Below, piece by piece: positions 42,909-51,462 of a stretch of DNA of 64,000 nucleotides (its first letter is position 1; each line of letters opens with the position of its first letter). Under the pieces are notes generated by a model. It saw nothing but the letters and a program-made list of their open reading frames with translations, ran no database searches and was not told the DNA's origin. Source of the stretch: Bifidobacterium pullorum subsp. gallinarum (GTDB lineage: Bacteria; Actinomycetota; Actinomycetes; Actinomycetales; Bifidobacteriaceae); assembly GCF_000741215.1 (NCBI RefSeq), contig NZ_JGYX01000004.1, forward strand, positions 1-64,000. Direction: 5' to 3'. A program made the translations under genes and the position numbers.

Positions 42909-43236
42909 CTTCGAACTCCTTTGCTGTGGAATTGAGAAGGTTCGGGCTATTCGCTATAAATAGTCCGACATTTCGATTTCTTCTCTCGAAACAATTTACA
43001 GCATAAGTTTAGTTAATTCATTTGTCAAACTTAAGACACTGGCATGAAAGGTGCTCAAAATTGTTGATTTTCCGGTATTTTTCACATCACACCGTGTCCT
43101 TTTGTCCACAATATGAGAGAAATTCGAAAATAATTCAGTATTTTCGATGATATTTCACCTATCGGTGACCTCGACGCACCGCTAAACCAGCCACACTGTT
43201 GAAATATCGTTATACTCGAAAGCAGTTGAAGGACGC
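42909..43236 (-). promoter_or_regulatory. Promoter/operator region of the Opp-type operon
   Basis: A 328-base AT-rich stretch without a gene. At 43015-43031 is AATTCATTTGTCAAACT, related to the xylR/xylB operator-like sequence. It lies inside a wider perfect 7-bp inverted repeat TAAGTTT...AAACTTA (43004-43033). At 42971-42991 another inverted repeat TTTCGA-N9-TCGAAA resembles the LacI-type motifs near 50 kb. The base composition is markedly lower in GC than the coding DNA. The left IS30 end follows at about 43237. Confidence 0.65.
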
Positions 43237-44421
43237 GGGTTCTAGATAGAAGTGCAACACCTGCCTAGGGTTGGAAGTGTCTAGGTTCCAGCTGGAGGTG
43301 TTGCACTCGTGGGTACATGTTATTCGCGCCTGTCCCCGGACGAGCGGATCCGGATCGAGAGGCTGCATTGCGAGCAGGGGCTGAGCATCAGGAGAACGGC
43401 CGAGCTGGTCGGCCGGGACAAGGCCACCGTGTCGCGCGAGCTGAGGCGCGGCCTGTGGTTCGCGTCCAACGAGAACGAATCCTACCGCCCGTACCGGCCG
43501 AAACGGCTGAAGACCGGGCCCTGGACGTCCATGCCGTTCTACTCCGCCCTCGCGGCGCAGCGGAGGGCCGACCTGAGGCGCCACGAGTCCCGCAAACCGC
43601 GGCGCATGGACTCGGACCGGCTGCGCTCGTGGGTGATGGACGCGCTGCGCCGTGGATGGAGCCCCGAGCTGATCGAGGGCAGGCTGAAGCTGGAGTACCC
43701 GGACGACCCCGTGATGCGGGTCAGCCACGAATGCCTCCACCAATGGATCTACGCGAAACCGCAGCGCGACCTGGACCTGCGCCAATACCTGCCGCGGGGA
43801 CGGAGGCGCCGCGCCAGACGGAAGGGACGCAAGGTCGGGGGGCCGCGCATCCCCATGCGCGTGGACATCGGCCAACGACCCAGGGCTGTGGACTCGCGCG
43901 GGCAGTTCGGCCACCGGGAGTCCGACACCGTGATAGGCGCGGCCCCCTCGCGCGTGTGCATCGACACGCAGGTCGAGCGCAAAAGCCGCGGACCGTTCGC
44001 GCGCCTGGTCCCCGACAAGAGCGCCATGGCCACCGCGCGCGCCGAATGCGAGATCCACGGGGACCTGCCCGCCGAGGCGAGGATCGACCGGACCTGGGAC
44101 AACGGGACCGAGGCCTCCTGCCACACGCTGGTCGACGAGGCCCTGGGCATGCCCGTCTACTTCGCCGACCCCTACAGCTCCTGGCAGCGCGGCACCAACG
44201 AGAACAGGAGAACGGCAGGATCCGCCGCTACCTGTCCAAGAAAACCCCGTTCGACGACCTGACCCAGGCCGAGCTCGACGCGATCGCCAAGGAGACCGAC
44301 GACACCCCCATGAAACAGCTCGAATACAAAACACCCAACGAGGCATGGGACGAGGAGATAACCCGACTACAATCTAAAACCACCAACCCAAACACAAGCA
44401 TTGCACTAACAAGTTGAATCC
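43237..44421 (+). mobile_element. IS30-family insertion sequence, degenerate
   Basis: About 1.2 kb with imperfect terminal inverted repeats: GGGTTCTAG...AGTGCAA at 43237 and, on the other strand, GGATTCAAC...AGTGCAA ending at 44421 share about 13 of 24 bases. A second perfect 12-bp inverted repeat, AGTGCAACACCT/AGGTGTTGCACT, brackets the left end (43251-43262, 43296-43307), a stem-loop ahead of the transposase start. No target duplication is visible. The transposase is frameshifted. Confidence 0.75.
43309..44417 (+). pseudogene. IS30-family transposase, frameshifted
   Basis: The first frame (317 residues from a GTG at 43309) has the IS30 N-terminal HTH (LSPDERIRIERLHCEQG, SIRRTAELVGRDKATVSREL). 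It also has DDE-type segments FGHRESDTVIG, TWDNGTEA and SSWQRGTNEN. After GTNEN, which carries the catalytic Glu, the frame is lost. The expected NGRIRRYLSKKTPFDDLTQ continues in another frame to 44417. The break is at about 44204-44220, where GAGAACAGGAGAAC looks like a small duplication. Unless programmed frameshifting rescues it, the element cannot transpose by itself. Confidence 0.85.
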
Positions 44422-44460
44422 GGGGGACGGCTGACAACATCAGCGGGAAAGCGGGATTCG
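44422..44460 (-). other. 39-base strip between two insertion sequences
   Basis: The only chromosomal DNA left between the IS30-type and IS3-type elements. In the minus frame it could continue the small interrupted ORF at 46141-46264 (reading ...NPAFPLMLSAVP), which supports the IS3-type insertion having split that ORF. Confidence 0.4.
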
Positions 44461-46140
44461 GGGGTGGTGACGTTTTGTTGGACTCCGGTGTCCTTGTTCT
44501 TTGATTATGCCATGAGTCCGAGCTCGCGTCTTCGTTTGGCGATGCTGGTGCCGAAGGCGAGCTTGATCCGCTCGTCCCGATACCAGCGCATGTACCCGTC
44601 CAACTGTTCGACGAACCCTTCGATGGTGACGCCCGTGAAGCTCCGGCCGTGGAAGAACTCCTGCTTGAGATGCCCGAAGAACCCTTCCGCGGCCGCGTTG
44701 TCCGGACTGCAGCCCTTCGCGCTCATCGACCGGGTCAACCCGTTCTCCCTGCAGATGCTGATCCACCCGGGCCACCGGTAGTGGCAACCGCGGTCGGAGT
44801 GGATGACCGGACGCTCCCCGTCCCCGAGCGTGGCGCACGCGTCGCGGAGCATCCGGTTGGCCAGCTCGGCGTTCGGGCTCGTGCCGATCGTCCAGGCCAC
44901 CGGCATCCCGTCGTAGCAGTCGATCACCGGGCTGAGGTAGACCTTGCCCGCGGGGATGGAGAACTCCGTCAGGTCCGTGACCCACAGCCGGTTCGGCCCC
45001 TCGGCATGGAAAACGCGATTGACGAGGTTGTCCGGCGCCTTGGTCAGCTCGCCCTTGTACGAGCTGTAGCGCCGGGCCCGCTTGAGCAAGGGGACGAGCC
45101 CGTGCCGCGTCATCAGCCGCATGACCCTTTTGGCGGACACGACGATCCCGGCGTTTCTCAGTTCGAGCCACACCCGCCGGTAGCCGTAGCGGCGCAGGCT
45201 GTTCTCGAACACGTCGCGCACCAGGGCGAGCAGCCCCTCGTCCCTGTCCGGCCTGTTCATCGCGTTCAACTGATGGTAGTACGTGCTGCGCGCCAGACCG
45301 ACCCGGGCGAGCAGACGCCCCGCGGGGATGCCATGTCCGGCACTGACGGCCTTGACGAGGATCGTCTTCTCCCTATTGGTCAGGTTGTCCGGGTCTGCGC
45401 CCCGCTCTTTTCCCACCAATTCCAACGCCCCCTTGAGGATCGCCAGCTCGATCTCCGCCTCCCGTTTCTCCCGGCGGATCCGCTCCAGCTCGGCGCGCAC
45501 ACGGTCGCGCTCGGCAATCAGCCCGTCCAGATCCGACGCGTCGGGATCCGCCGCGCCATCATTCCTCTTCCCCGGCTTGTCTGGTGTCACTGGATCGTCC
45601 TCCGGTACCGGCTCGTGCAGCAGTTGACGCTTCCAGTTTCTCACGACCGACGCCTCCACGCCCACCTCGGCCGCGACCTGCCGCGACGTCACACCGCCCG
45701 CGACCAGCCGCGCCACCGCCATACGCCTGACCTCGTCCGCCACCGGGCCGCGCTTGACCGCGCGCTCCCCGGGCGCCAGCTCGTCGATCCACGCCGCCAG
45801 CACCTCACGGCTGGGATACCCCATTTGGCGTATGGTCCTGCTCAGACGCCTGCCATGTGTCAGGTAATGCTCCACCGCCGCGCGCCTCTGACCATCCGTG
45901 TACCTCGAATAATGCTCGCCACGACTGGAGGGGATCCCCGTGCGCCGTTCCTCCAGCCAGTCGCGATGCCACATGCGCAACGCCTCCTTGCTGGGATACC
46001 CCAGCTCCCGGATCACGTCCGCCGCGCTGTGCTCGTACCGCTCGTACAACTCCGCCGCGCGCCTGCGCTGCTCCCTCGAATACCTCGCCATGATGACGAC
46101 TCCTCCCCGCTCAAGGAGTCCAACATTTCGTCACCACCCC
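44461..46140 (-). mobile_element. IS3-family (IS150-like) insertion sequence, apparently intact
   Basis: 1680 bp bounded by 26-bp terminal inverted repeats at 44461-44486 and 46115-46140. They begin GGGGTGGTGACG and end TGTTGGACTCC, differing only in a central TTT versus AAA. The transposase ORF fills the element on the minus strand. I find no clean direct target repeat at the borders. High similarity of the two ends suggests recent activity. Confidence 0.9.
44505..46091 (-). CDS. IS3-family transposase, single unbroken reading frame
   Basis: A 528-residue transposase. The N-terminal ~180 residues hold two HTH modules (two repeats of the RRAAxxxY...GYPSxE type, then RRMAVARLVAGGVTSRQVAAEVGV). 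A leucine-rich coiled coil follows (ERDRVRAELERIRREKREAEIELAILKGALELVGKE, 215-250). The C-terminal rve integrase core has the DDE residues in WVTDLTEFSIPAG, VIHSDRGCHY and DNAAAEGFFGHLKQEF. Most IS3 members need -1 frameshifting between orfA and orfB; here both parts are in one frame, as in some bifidobacterial copies. The start at 46091 is the first good ATG inside the right end. Confidence 0.92.
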   Translation of the reverse strand: MARYSREQRRRAAELYERYEHSAADVIRELGYPSKEALRMWHRDWLEERRTGIPSSRGEHYSRYTDGQRRAAVEHYLTHGRRLSRTIRQMGYPSREVLAAWIDELAPGERAVKRGPVADEVRRMAVARLVAGGVTSRQVAAEVGVEASVVRNWKRQLLHEPVPEDDPVTPDKPGKRNDGAADPDASDLDGLIAERDRVRAELERIRREKREAEIELAILKGALELVGKERGADPDNLTNREKTILVKAVSAGHGIPAGRLLARVGLARSTYYHQLNAMNRPDRDEGLLALVRDVFENSLRRYGYRRVWLELRNAGIVVSAKRVMRLMTRHGLVPLLKRARRYSSYKGELTKAPDNLVNRVFHAEGPNRLWVTDLTEFSIPAGKVYLSPVIDCYDGMPVAWTIGTSPNAELANRMLRDACATLGDGERPVIHSDRGCHYRWPGWISICRENGLTRSMSAKGCSPDNAAAEGFFGHLKQEFFHGRSFTGVTIEGFVEQLDGYMRWYRDERIKLAFGTSIAKRRRELGLMA

Positions 46141-46264
46141 GTTCATTTTCAGGTTGTACAGCGATCCGTAGTCGATCAGTTTTGAACAGTCCATCATCAA
46201 TACGGATATCAACGGATTCGTCTAGAACCCAGCGAGCAATGTATTGGAGATCTTCGTGCTCCAT
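46141..46264 (-). pseudogene. 5' fragment of an unidentified gene interrupted by the IS3-type element
   Basis: From an ATG at 46264, 41 codons read MEHEDLQYIARWVLDESVD... up to VQPENE, compositionally like a real protein (balanced charged residues, normal codon use). Then the frame enters the IS end. I do not recognise the family. Its continuation may be the 39-base strip at 44422-44460. Intact homologues in related strains would show what was lost. Confidence 0.5.
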
Positions 46265-46267
46265 ATC

Positions 46268-46302
46268 AGGAAGGGCACCCCCTTCTTGGGGGTGCCTTTC
46301 CT
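46268..46302 (-). terminator. Terminator after the MalFG-type permeases
   Basis: A near-perfect 15-bp stem (AGGAAGGGCACCCCC / GGGGGTGCCTTTCCT, loop TTCTT) sits 29 bases past the stop of the MalG-like gene. The stem is strong although no T-run follows. Confidence 0.75.
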
Positions 46303-46331
46303 GATGACCAATCAGCTTTTGACTGCGCCGA

Positions 46332-47201
46332 TCAGCCCTTGACGGCGCCGGTCAGACCGCCGACGATCTTCTTCTGGAAGATCGTGAAGCAGATCAGGGC
46401 CGGCAGCATGGCCAGCGACGTGAACGCCAGCACGGCGGCCGTATCGACCGAATGCTCCGAGCTGAACATGGACACGCCGAGCGGCAAGGTGTAGTTGTCG
46501 GAGCTGCTCAGGACGAACAACGGCAGCATGTAGCCGTTCCAGCTGCCCACGAACTGCAGGATGCCGACGGTGGCCACGCCCGGCATGGCCAGCGGGATGA
46601 CCATGCGCCAGAAGAAGCCGAGACGCGAGCAGCCGTCGAGCAGCGCCGCCTCCTCGAGCTCGTTCGGGATGGACTGCAGGAAGGGCACCAGGATGATGAT
46701 GGTCTGCGGCAGGCCGAACGCGATCTGCGGCAGGATGATGCCGGCGAGCGAGTTTGACAGGCCGAGGTTGCGAATCATCAGGTACAGCGGCGTGATGCCG
46801 ACGGTCATCGGGAACATCAGGCCCGCCGAGAACAGCGAGTACATGAGCGGCGCGTACTTGAACTTGTAACGCGCGATCACGTAGCTGACCATGATGCCGA
46901 GGACTACGACGCCCAGCATGGTGAACACCGCCACGATCAGCGAGTTCTTGAGCTCCACCCAGAAGGTGTCGCTCTGCGCCACGTTGATGTAGTTGTCGAT
47001 GACCCACGGGTTCGGGAAGCCCGACGGGTTGTTGGTGATCTGGGAGTTGGTGCGGAAGCCGCCGATTATGATGTACAGCACCGGCACCGTGCAGATCGCC
47101 ACCAGGATCACCGACAGCAGGTAGACCACCGGGTGGCCCCACGGGGTCTTCTGTGAGACGCGGTAGCCGTTGGTCTTGGTGTATTGCGTGTTCTTGGCCA
47201 T
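46332..47201 (-). CDS. Carbohydrate ABC transporter permease, MalG type
   Basis: A 289-residue permease of the CUT1 class with six helices; helix 1 is VVYLLSVILVAICTVPVLYIIIGGF. The EAA loop is NELEEAALLDGCSRLGFFWRMVIPLAMPG. It starts 1 base after the MalF-like stop, so it is translationally coupled. The cognate ATPase (MsmK-like) is not encoded here, as usual for CUT1 systems that share one ATPase. The 3' end is followed by a strong hairpin and then the interrupted small ORF. Confidence 0.93.
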   Translation of the reverse strand: MAKNTQYTKTNGYRVSQKTPWGHPVVYLLSVILVAICTVPVLYIIIGGFRTNSQITNNPSGFPNPWVIDNYINVAQSDTFWVELKNSLIVAVFTMLGVVVLGIMVSYVIARYKFKYAPLMYSLFSAGLMFPMTVGITPLYLMIRNLGLSNSLAGIILPQIAFGLPQTIIILVPFLQSIPNELEEAALLDGCSRLGFFWRMVIPLAMPGVATVGILQFVGSWNGYMLPLFVLSSSDNYTLPLGVSMFSSEHSVDTAAVLAFTSLAMLPALICFTIFQKKIVGGLTGAVKG

Positions 47202-47202
47202 C

Positions 47203-48240
47203 TCACTTCACCTCGCTTGCAGCCAGCCGCTGCGCTTCCTTGGCGCGCTTGGCCGCGCGCTTCTTGGCCTGCTTCTCTTCGGTCAGAGCTCCCTCCAGAT
47301 CGCGGTTGAGCACGAACTTCTGGTAGACGAGCGCCACGACCAGGGAGATGATGAAGATGATGATCGCCACGGCCGAACCGTAGCCGTAGTTGCCGGAATC
47401 GCGGCCGTTGCGCACCATGTAGGTCGCCATCGTCGAGACGCCTGCGGTCTCGGAGATGTAGCTGCCCCAGATGATGTTGACCAGATCGAACAGCTGCAGC
47501 GAGCCGATCATCGAGAGGAACACCCAGATGCGCAGGGTGGGGGCCAGCAGCGGCAGCGTGATGCTCCACTGCATCTGCCAGAATCCGGCGCCGTCCACCT
47601 TGGCGGCCTCGTACAGCTCCTCGGGGATGGACTGCATGCCGGCGAGCATGAGGATGACGGCGAAGCCGATGTACTTCCAGCTGATGATGACCAGCAGCGT
47701 GATCATGGCGATCTTCGGGTCGGCGAGCCAGTCGGGACCGTCGATGCCGATGTAGGACAGCAGCTCGTTGACGGCGCCCGTCTTCTGCAGCAGCAGGCTC
47801 CAGCCGGTGCCGACGATGACCTCGGAGATCACGTACGGCACAAAGATCAGCGTGCGGACCAGGCCGCGGCCCTTGAACTTCTGGTTGAGCAGCAAAGCGA
47901 ACAGGATGGCGATCGGCGCCTGGATGACCAGCGAGCCGACGACCACGATGAACGTATGTCCGATGGCGGCCTGGAAGGTCGGGTCCTTGAACGCGGTGAT
48001 GTAGTTGTCGATGCCGGCGAACTCACCGGTCTCGGACGGCATACCGAAGCCCTTCCAGCGGTAGAAGCCGTAGTAGAAACCGAGGATCAGCGGCAGGATC
48101 ACGAAGCCGACGAACACGATGATGGCCGGCGCCGCGAGCACAAGGATTTCCAGATTGCGCTGCAGCTTGCCACTGCTGGGCTTCTTCTCCTTCTTGGCGG
48201 AGCGGGGCCGTGCCGCTTCCGCTTGGATTGCACTTGTCAT
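47203..48240 (-). CDS. Carbohydrate ABC transporter permease, MalF type
   Basis: A 345-residue CUT1 permease. A Lys/Arg-rich cytoplasmic N terminus precedes helix 1 (ILVLAAPAIIVFVGFVILPLIL), and six helices are visible. The EAA loop is PEELYEAAKVDGAGFWQMQWSITLPLLAP. The C-terminal ~40 residues are highly charged (EEKQAKKRAAKRAKEAQRLAA). The gene follows the binding protein after a 143-base gap holding a long hairpin, and precedes MalG by 1 base. Confidence 0.93.
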   Translation of the reverse strand: MTSAIQAEAARPRSAKKEKKPSSGKLQRNLEILVLAAPAIIVFVGFVILPLILGFYYGFYRWKGFGMPSETGEFAGIDNYITAFKDPTFQAAIGHTFIVVVGSLVIQAPIAILFALLLNQKFKGRGLVRTLIFVPYVISEVIVGTGWSLLLQKTGAVNELLSYIGIDGPDWLADPKIAMITLLVIISWKYIGFAVILMLAGMQSIPEELYEAAKVDGAGFWQMQWSITLPLLAPTLRIWVFLSMIGSLQLFDLVNIIWGSYISETAGVSTMATYMVRNGRDSGNYGYGSAVAIIIFIISLVVALVYQKFVLNRDLEGALTEEKQAKKRAAKRAKEAQRLAASEVK

Positions 48241-48282
48241 GGGATCTCCATTGATTGTCTGTTACATGCTGTGGAAAAGGGG

Positions 48283-48356
48283 ACGGCGGCCGGAACCGTT
48301 GCCGGATGGTTCAATCATCTTCGGTCTGAACCATCCTCATCGGTTCCGGCCGCCGT
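48283..48356 (-). terminator. Long two-stem hairpin between binding protein and permease genes
   Basis: A perfect 16-bp outer stem (48283-48298 with 48341-48356) and a perfect 10-bp inner stem (GGATGGTTCA / TGAACCATCC). On the minus strand it follows the MalE-like gene. The role is probably to stabilise the upstream mRNA end and reduce read-through to the permeases. A similar arrangement occurs in the Opp-type operon. Confidence 0.8.
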
Positions 48357-48383
48357 TTCAGTCAGAGAGCGCCCTGGCCGTTA

Positions 48384-49661
48384 TCAGCCCTTGGCTGCGG
48401 CGTCGTTCATCGCCTTGACGATGTCCTCCGGGGTGCCGGTGCCGGAGAGCAGGTTCACCACGCCGGTGTTCAGAGCGTTGCCGATGTTGGCACCCAGCGA
48501 GGTATCCATCCACAGCTTCATGCCGTCGGATTCGTTGAGGGCGGTGATGAGCATGGCGAGGCTCTCATCGGTCACGTCGGCCTGGGATTCGGTCGTCGCC
48601 GGAATCGTGGAGAACGCGGTGGCATACTTGTCCTGCCACTCCTTCTCAGCCATCTTGTTGATGAACTCGATGGCGATATCCGGAGCCTCCGGATTCACGC
48701 CGAAGCCGGTGGCAGCACCCATCAGAGCACCCTCCTCACCTTCGCCTCCTTCGACGGACGGGAAGGCGAAGAAGCCGAGGTCGGCCATCGGCTGCTTGTC
48801 CGGGGTCAGATCCTTGAGCACGCCCGGCTCCCAGGTGCCCATAAGCTCCATGGCGGCCTTGTGATTGGCCAACAGACCGGCCGACGAGCTCGCGCCCTGC
48901 TGGGCGGTGGTGGTCAGGTAGCCCTCGTTGAAGTAGCCAGCGTCGTTGAGCTCCTGCAGCTTCTCGCCCGCAGCGGTCCAGCATTCGGCGGAGAAGTCCT
49001 TGTTGGCCATGCTCTCCTCGTAGACGTCCGGCGAGCAGATGCGCAGGGACAGCCAGTAATACCAGTGAGCGGCCGGCCAGGCATCCTTGGCGCCGACGGC
49101 GATCGGGTCGATGCCGGCGTCCTTGAGCTTCTGGCAGGCATCAATCAGCTCCTCCCAGGTGGTCGGAGCCTCGGTGATGCCGGCCTGGGCGAACAGATCC
49201 TTGGAGTACCAGATGCCACCGGGCTGGACGGTGGTCGGCATGCCGTAGATCTTGCCGTCGTAGGTGGCCGAATCTAGCGAGGAGCCGAGCTTCTCCTTGT
49301 TCTCATCGGTGATCTTGTCGGTCAGGTCCATCATCTGGCCGGCGGCGATCATGTCGCGGTCCTTCTGACCGCCCAGGGCCATGAACACATCCGGGCCGGA
49401 GGACAGATCCTGCATGGCGGTGGTCAGCTTGCCTTCGAAGTCCTCGTTCTGGATGGCCTCGATCTGGACGGTGACGCCCTCGTGCTCCGACTCGAACTCC
49501 GCGGCGAAATCCTCCCAGTACTGACGACCGTCACCTGAGGTGGCGTTGTGCCAGAACACGATGGTGTTGTCGTCGGCGGACGAGCCTCCGCCGCCGCAGG
49601 CGGCCATGCCCAGCACGGCAGCGGCCGAAACACCGGCGGCCAGAATCCTCTTAAACTTCAT
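48384..49661 (-). CDS. Extracellular carbohydrate-binding lipoprotein, family 1 (probable (arabino)xylo-oligosaccharide receptor)
   Basis: A 425-residue lipoprotein: signal peptide, lipobox [10 protein letters not shown] (Cys ~22), then a SBP_bac_1 fold with [26 protein letters not shown], a [21 protein letters not shown] segment, and [15 protein letters not shown]. It is related in organisation to the B. animalis xylo/arabinoxylo-oligosaccharide receptor (established knowledge of the family; similarity not computed here). Aromatic-rich [13 protein letters not shown] suggests a sugar site. The upstream 570-base promoter contains both shared motifs and the lacI start. Confidence 0.9.
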   Translation of the reverse strand: MKFKRILAAGVSAAAVLGMAACGGGGSSADDNTIVFWHNATSGDGRQYWEDFAAEFESEHEGVTVQIEAIQNEDFEGKLTTAMQDLSSGPDVFMALGGQKDRDMIAAGQMMDLTDKITDENKEKLGSSLDSATYDGKIYGMPTTVQPGGIWYSKDLFAQAGITEAPTTWEELIDACQKLKDAGIDPIAVGAKDAWPAAHWYYWLSLRICSPDVYEESMANKDFSAECWTAAGEKLQELNDAGYFNEGYLTTTAQQGASSSAGLLANHKAAMELMGTWEPGVLKDLTPDKQPMADLGFFAFPSVEGGEGEEGALMGAATGFGVNPEAPDIAIEFINKMAEKEWQDKYATAFSTIPATTESQADVTDESLAMLITALNESDGMKLWMDTSLGANIGNALNTGVVNLLSGTGTPEDIVKAMNDAAAKG

Positions 49662-49853
49662 CGTTCCTCCTATATGCCGTTCGAAACCGCAGCCACCTCG
49701 GCGACCCGACGTAGCGTCCTTTCTCCCGGGCTCAGGAACCTTCCGCCGTTGTGCAGCGTTACGGCCCGTCGAACCCGATCGTCTCGCGATTCCGAATTCT
49801 AATATTTCCGAAAACTTTCATTGTTTTCGATAGAAAAAATACTATCGCGAGTT

Positions 49854-49870
49854 AGTTAAACCGTCAAACT
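49854..49870. promoter_or_regulatory. Candidate ROK-type operator, MalE-like gene
   Basis: AGTTAAACCGTCAAACT has the same AGTT-N9-AACT spacing as the xylR/xylB site and lies about 190 bases upstream of the binding-protein start. Confidence 0.55.
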
Positions 49871-50159
49871 TACAGCGCGCGGCGTGTCGCGGCCCACGCC
49901 CTAAACCCACTCCCACACACCCCGCCTACCGCAGAAGCATCGGTGCAAACGTTTGACATCGCTTGATTACGGCATTATTTCAGTCTTTCGTACATCCCCC
50001 ACACCGCCCAGCACCCCCATCAAGCACCCACACATCACCCGCCCAGACATCTACCGCCGTCTCGACAGCCACCGACGACACTCTACATTCAACACTTTCC
50101 GAACATTTTCGAAAGTTTTCGACGCTTTCATGTTTTCAGACGGCACTCTTCGTGTGTTG

Positions 50160-50172
50160 TCGAAAATTTCGA
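50160..50172. promoter_or_regulatory. Candidate LacI operator ahead of lacI
   Basis: A 13-base perfect palindrome TCGAAAATTTCGA (odd centre) between the MalE-like and lacI genes, beside a GATATACT -10-like box. It matches the GAAA...TTTC motifs at 49809, 50111, 54838 and 54873. Confidence 0.55.
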
Positions 50173-50231
50173 TATACTGGACTCCGGAATTTACGAATTC
50201 ATTGTACATCATATCATAGAAGGGGTTGCAT

Positions 50232-51278
50232 ATGTCCGACACCGCGCGTCGTCACCGAGCGTCGTCCAAATCCACGCAGCTAGCCGACATCGCCGAACGC
50301 ACCGGGTATTCCCTGGCCACGGTCTCCAAGGTGCTCAACGGCCGCAGCGACGTGGCCGCCGGCACCCGACAAATCATCGAGGAGGCGCTGCGGGACAGCG
50401 GCTACACCAAGCGCATCTCCACCACCAAGAACCGCAAGCTCATCGAAGCCGTATTCCAGAACTTCGACAACATCTGGTCGCTGGAGGTGCTGCGCGGCAT
50501 CGTGCACGAGGCCAGCGCCCATGAGATGAGCGTCGTCACCACCGAAAGCGGCGACCGCTCGCACCCCGATTCCCGGTGGGTCGAAGGCGTGCTGCGCCGG
50601 CAGCCGCTCGGCGTGGTGCTGATCTTCTCGAACCTCACCGAATCGGAGAAATCACGCCTGCAAGCGTTCAACATCGACTATGTCACGCTCGACCCGGCCG
50701 GCGACCCCTCCCCCGACAACCTCTCCGTACAGGCCGACAACTGGACCGGCGGCCTCATCGCCACCCGTCACCTGCTCTCCCTGGGGCACACCCGCATCGG
50801 CATCATCACCGGACCGAACTCCATGCTGTGCTCCAAGGCGCGACTCGACGGCTACAAGGCGGCCCTGGACGAGCACGACATCCCCTTCGACCCCGACCTG
50901 GTGCGCGAAGGCGACTTCTCCACGGCCGGCGGCTACCTGCAGGGACTGTCGCTGCTCAAGAACTCCGCCAAACGCCCCACGGCCATCTTCGCCGGCAGCG
51001 ACCTGCAGTCCATGGGCGTCTACGAGGCGGCGCGCACGCTGGATCTGAAGATCCCCGAGCAGCTGTCCGTCATCGGATTCGACGACGTGCAGACGGCGGC
51101 GCACATGGGCCCGGCGCTGACCACGGTCCGCCAGCCGCTGCAGGACATGGCCGCCGCGGCCGTGCGCATGATCATCGACAAATCGCACGGTCGACCGATC
51201 CAGAACCGCTCCATCTACCCGACCACGCTGATCGTCCGGGACAGCACGCGCCCGCTGGAGATCAGCGAACCGCACTGA
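50232..51278 (+). CDS. LacI family transcriptional regulator
   Basis: A 348-residue regulator with an N-terminal HTH (TQLADIAERTGYSLATVSKVLNGRSDVAAGTRQIIEEAL, residues ~15-50), a hinge region and a periplasmic-binding-like effector domain (VIGFDDVQTAAHMGPALTTVRQPLQDM near the C terminus). It is divergent to the MalE-like gene; operator-like palindromes lie between them. An effector such as xylose, arabinose or an oligosaccharide is likely, but cannot be told from sequence. The ATG at 50232 has AAGGGG six bases ahead; a TTG two codons earlier is less likely. Confidence 0.92.
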   Translation: MSDTARRHRASSKSTQLADIAERTGYSLATVSKVLNGRSDVAAGTRQIIEEALRDSGYTKRISTTKNRKLIEAVFQNFDNIWSLEVLRGIVHEASAHEMSVVTTESGDRSHPDSRWVEGVLRRQPLGVVLIFSNLTESEKSRLQAFNIDYVTLDPAGDPSPDNLSVQADNWTGGLIATRHLLSLGHTRIGIITGPNSMLCSKARLDGYKAALDEHDIPFDPDLVREGDFSTAGGYLQGLSLLKNSAKRPTAIFAGSDLQSMGVYEAARTLDLKIPEQLSVIGFDDVQTAAHMGPALTTVRQPLQDMAAAAVRMIIDKSHGRPIQNRSIYPTTLIVRDSTRPLEISEPH

Positions 51279-51361
51279 GCGGTCCCACGCGTTCGGCGAA
51301 CTTGCATGATGGATCGTATCAACGCTCCAAAACCTTGATATTGCAATGATTACTATCAGCC

Positions 51362-51431
51362 GTTCCCCGAGTTGGACCGTTTTCGTTCCTAGAGTTGGAC
51401 TGTTTTTTGTTCCCAGAGTTGGCCGGTTTTC
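51362..51431. repeat. Three imperfect 23-24-bp direct repeats
   Basis: Units start at 51362, 51385 and 51409. Each begins GTTCC and shares GAGTTGG followed by a GTTTT run; single-base changes and one length difference separate them. They directly precede the 33-bp array. Confidence 0.85.
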
Positions 51432-51462
51432 ATTTCACGGAGTGGAGACACTTCTCTCTTTG

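Larger units (their letters stand above)
49662..50231. promoter_or_regulatory. Divergent promoter/operator region, MalE-type gene and lacI
   Basis: A 570-base AT-rich region without a gene. Visible sites are the 17-mer AGTTAAACCGTCAAACT at 49854-49870 (ROK-type operator); CGAAAAC-N7-GTTTTCG at 49809-49829; palindrome CAAACGTTTG at 49946-49955; TTTCGAAA plus GAAAGTTTTCG at 50107-50121; and TCGAAAATTTCGA at 50160-50172. The last is about 60 bases ahead of lacI and next to GATATACT, a plausible -10, so it could mediate autorepression. Confidence 0.65.

Noticed and set aside
43309..44262. Functional IS30 transposase from the 317-codon frame
   Set aside because: The C-terminal third after the catalytic Glu is in another frame; no slippery heptamer typical of programmed frameshifting could be recognised.
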